Shown here in pieces: positions 61,834-64,000 of a DNA stretch of 64,000 nt. Location of the stretch: the NCBI RefSeq assembly GCF_016415625.1, contig NZ_WBXP01000009.1, positions 1 to 64,000 on the forward strand, in the 5' to 3' direction. The translations under genes and the position numbers were made by a program. Under the pieces are notes generated by a model. That model worked only from the letters and a program-made list of their open reading frames with translations. It did no database searches and was not told the origin of the DNA. The stretch comes from Shimwellia pseudoproteus (GTDB lineage Bacteria > Pseudomonadota > Gammaproteobacteria > Enterobacterales > Enterobacteriaceae). Positions within the stretch are counted from its first letter, which is position 1, and every line of letters begins with the position of its first letter.

Positions 61834-64000
61834 TTATTTCGCCGTTGTCACCCGGCTGGTGCGCTGGCCATCAGGGCTCCGGGTGCGAACCTGTACATCC
61901 CCGCTCACCTGTGGGCGCGCGCTGTCCTGATAGCGCTGCCACTGTTTACCGTTATCCAGTGAGTATTCAATGGCGATACCCGGCAGGCTGACATTGGCTT
62001 CCAGTACACCATTGGCCACCCGGGCACCGGGCACCGGCAGGCGATAAGCGATGGCGGTTTTATCCACTTTCGCCAGTTCACGCTGACCCAGCAGGTTGGC
62101 AAACCGCTCCCAGTCTTTATGCAGCGCTTGCGCATCCACATGATGGGTAACCCCGCCCTGATACTCACGTCCGGCCTGGAACGGTTGCTCCCAGCCCGCT
62201 TTATGCCAGGCGCGTTCTGCCATCACGATAATCCGCGGGAACAACCGGTATTCCAGCTCATCGTCGGTGCGTACCACCTCACTCCACACCTGGGCAGACA
62301 TCCCGTACGCCCCCGGCCAGGGTTTATCAGACTTGGCGGTAAAGGCCATCCCGTCACGATCCACGGAGGTTTCCGCATTCTGCGGCAGGTTGTTCGGGGC
62401 AAAACTGAACAGTTTACGTTCGTCGGTAAAACGGGTGCCCCAGTAGTACCCCGGCTCCATCGGATCGACTTCATAAGGGAAGTCGAGATAGACATAATCC
62501 GGGTTGGAGATGGTGACCTCATAGCCTTTATTGGCCCAGTCATTGGCGGAGTCCGCCCCACCCCAGTACAGGGTATCCCAGAAGTTGACCCCCACCCGTT
62601 TAGTGGCAAATGCCTGCGCGTCTTTGGCATCTTTCAGGCCATCCTGCCAGGCCTGCATTTTCTCAATACCGTGCTTGTCGACAATTTTACTCACTTCCAC
62701 CGCGAACCAGCTCGGCAGATGATCCATATCCTCGACTTTGCCCGCTTTCAGCATTGCCTGGCAAACCTGAGACTTCGCCCAGGGTTTATCCTGCTTGCTA
62801 AGATCCAGCTGGCCTTTGCCCGCTTCCGGTTTGTTTTTATCGGTATAGCCAGGGCCGAGGTAGATATTCTTCGCTTCATCCCCCCCAAAGTGCCAGGTGC
62901 TCAACGGCAGCCCGGCCTCTTTGTGCATCTGCTGGATCTCACCGATCACTTTATCAATAAAGTTACGGGACGACTCCAGACACGGGTTGAGGTAGCCTGT
63001 GCGATCGTAGAACTGCACCCCGCGGGTATTGGAGGTATCTGTCGGATCCAGCAGGCGATACGCGCTGGCCTCCTGGGTTTTACCGGCTTTCATCAGCCGA
63101 TCATAACGCGCTTCCATGGCGATCACCGCCGCCCGGGCGTGGGCCGGTACGTCTATCTCCGGGATAACCTCGATATGGCGGGCTTTGGCATATTTCAGGA
63201 TCTCAATATAGTCTGCTTTGGTGAAGAACCCACTGCCGTTGGTGGAGGTATCCGGGCCGGACCCCAGCTGCGGCAGCAGACAGGTTTTTTCGCTCAGATC
63301 GTGGCAACGCTTACTGCCTATCTCGGTCAGCTCCGGCAGGCCGGGGATTTCGATACGCCAGCCTTCGTCGTCCGTTAAGTGGAAGTGGAATTTATTCAGC
63401 TTGTAGGCGGCCATTTGATCCAGCGCACGCAGGATCACCGCTTTACTGTGGAAGTTGCGCCCGACATCAATAAACATCCCGCGATACGGGAAGCGCGGGG
63501 CATCCTGAGCGTCCAGGGTGGCGATTTTCATCGCGCCCTGGGTGGGGATCAGCGACAAAATAGACTGCATCCCATAGAACACCCCGGCCTGATCATAGCC
63601 GGTCACCACGGCCTCTTTGGCACCGATATGCAGGCGATATGCCCCCGGAACCGCATCGTCACCGTTAAATTCACCGCTGGCAATCTGGGCGTTAACCGGG
63701 TAACTGCCGTCGGTTTTAACCCCCAGCAGCGCAAAGCGATCGGTTATCGCCTGGGCAGAAGGCGCCGACAGCGCTGACAGATCCAGTTTTACCCCTTTAC
63801 TGAGATCAACATCCTGGCCGTGAACCGTAACCCGGGACGGACTGGGCAGGATCTGCCCGCGCAGCTGCTGGGCGTTAATCAGCTTCACATCGCTGTTCTT
63901 CTCAAAACGCGCTTCGGCCGTCATCAGGATATTTTTATCGTCCGGGGTCCGCTTCCACTGATCGCCGGTAATGGGTGATACAAACTGGGTGACATCTTCG
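61834..64000 (-). CDS. GH20 beta-N-acetylhexosaminidase (chitobiase), 5' end beyond window
   Basis: The frame is open from the stop at 61834 through the right edge, so the N-terminus is missing; more than 720 residues are present of a family usually near 790-890. The GH20 catalytic Asp-Glu pair is in [10 protein letters not shown], preceded by [22 protein letters not shown], a substrate-binding stretch. A C-terminal Ig-like/chitobiase domain ends the protein. It releases GlcNAc from chitobiose-type sugars, probably in the periplasm. An internal ATG at 63924 is not the true start, because coding sequence continues upstream of it (for example [13 protein letters not shown]). Confidence 0.93.
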   Translation of the reverse strand, partial: EDVTQFVSPITGDQWKRTPDDKNILMTAEARFEKNSDVKLINAQQLRGQILPSPSRVTVHGQDVDLSKGVKLDLSALSAPSAQAITDRFALLGVKTDGSYPVNAQIASGEFNGDDAVPGAYRLHIGAKEAVVTGYDQAGVFYGMQSILSLIPTQGAMKIATLDAQDAPRFPYRGMFIDVGRNFHSKAVILRALDQMAAYKLNKFHFHLTDDEGWRIEIPGLPELTEIGSKRCHDLSEKTCLLPQLGSGPDTSTNGSGFFTKADYIEILKYAKARHIEVIPEIDVPAHARAAVIAMEARYDRLMKAGKTQEASAYRLLDPTDTSNTRGVQFYDRTGYLNPCLESSRNFIDKVIGEIQQMHKEAGLPLSTWHFGGDEAKNIYLGPGYTDKNKPEAGKGQLDLSKQDKPWAKSQVCQAMLKAGKVEDMDHLPSWFAVEVSKIVDKHGIEKMQAWQDGLKDAKDAQAFATKRVGVNFWDTLYWGGADSANDWANKGYEVTISNPDYVYLDFPYEVDPMEPGYYWGTRFTDERKLFSFAPNNLPQNAETSVDRDGMAFTAKSDKPWPGAYGMSAQVWSEVVRTDDELEYRLFPRIIVMAERAWHKAGWEQPFQAGREYQGGVTHHVDAQALHKDWERFANLLGQRELAKVDKTAIAYRLPVPGARVANGVLEANVSLPGIAIEYSLDNGKQWQRYQDSARPQVSGDVQVRTRSPDGQRTSRVTTAK

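Overview
This window looks like core chromosome of a fairly GC-rich member of the Enterobacteriaceae. It carries more than 50 protein genes with E. coli-like products, in the E. coli fur-to-ybhA order read in reverse. Several E. coli neighbours are missing from their usual places (pnuC, dtpD, pxpA, speF-potE, mngRAB, rhs/ybf genes), and a heme-import operon sits inside the mod region. It is therefore a relative of E. coli, not E. coli itself. I cannot name the genus from sequence alone. I see no prophage, insertion sequence, CRISPR array or replication origin.

Layout. 1-10.2 kb: ybhA, the molybdate transporter modABC, a Fur-boxed hmuSTUV heme-import operon, acrZ, modE and modF. 10.2-14.7 kb: galETKM with both GalR operators and a CRP site. 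14.8-19.2 kb: gpmA (perfect Fur box), aroG (TyrR box), zitB and nadA (NadR box). 19.4-20.0 kb: a minus-strand tRNA array (three Lys, one Val, and an 18-nt 3' tRNA-Lys remnant). 20.1-26.3 kb: the Tol-Pal cluster cpoB, pal, tolB, tolA, tolR, tolQ and ybgC, then ybgE. 26.3-29.2 kb: cytochrome bd-I (cydABX), with an 822-bp AT-rich upstream region. 30.0-39.8 kb: sucDCBA and sdhBADC (written in + strand order; transcribed sdhCDAB-sucABCD). 40.4-41.7 kb: gltA.

41.7-47.7 kb: a tightly coupled minus-strand operon ybgA-phr-ybgI-pxpB-pxpC-nei, then ybfA. 48.0-55.9 kb: kdpFABC plus the sensor/regulator kdpDE. 55.9-64 kb: a short EamA-type membrane protein, pgm, seqA, ybfF, ybfE, fldA, fur, and a GH20 beta-hexosaminidase running off the right edge.

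Functionally the window joins the lower half of the TCA cycle and an oxygen-scavenging terminal oxidase, galactose entry to UDP-sugars and glucose-1-phosphate (galETKM, pgm), outer-membrane constriction and integrity (Tol-Pal), potassium stress (kdp), and metal/cofactor homeostasis (mod, zitB, hmu, fur, fldA). The most notable departures from the textbook layout are the receptor-less hmu operon next to mod, a ybhA reading frame with no canonical start codon, pxpBC without pxpA, a DUF523-DUF1722 fusion at ybgA, the truncated tRNA-Lys and a 57-bp tandem expansion in tolA. I did not find a convincing new multi-gene system.
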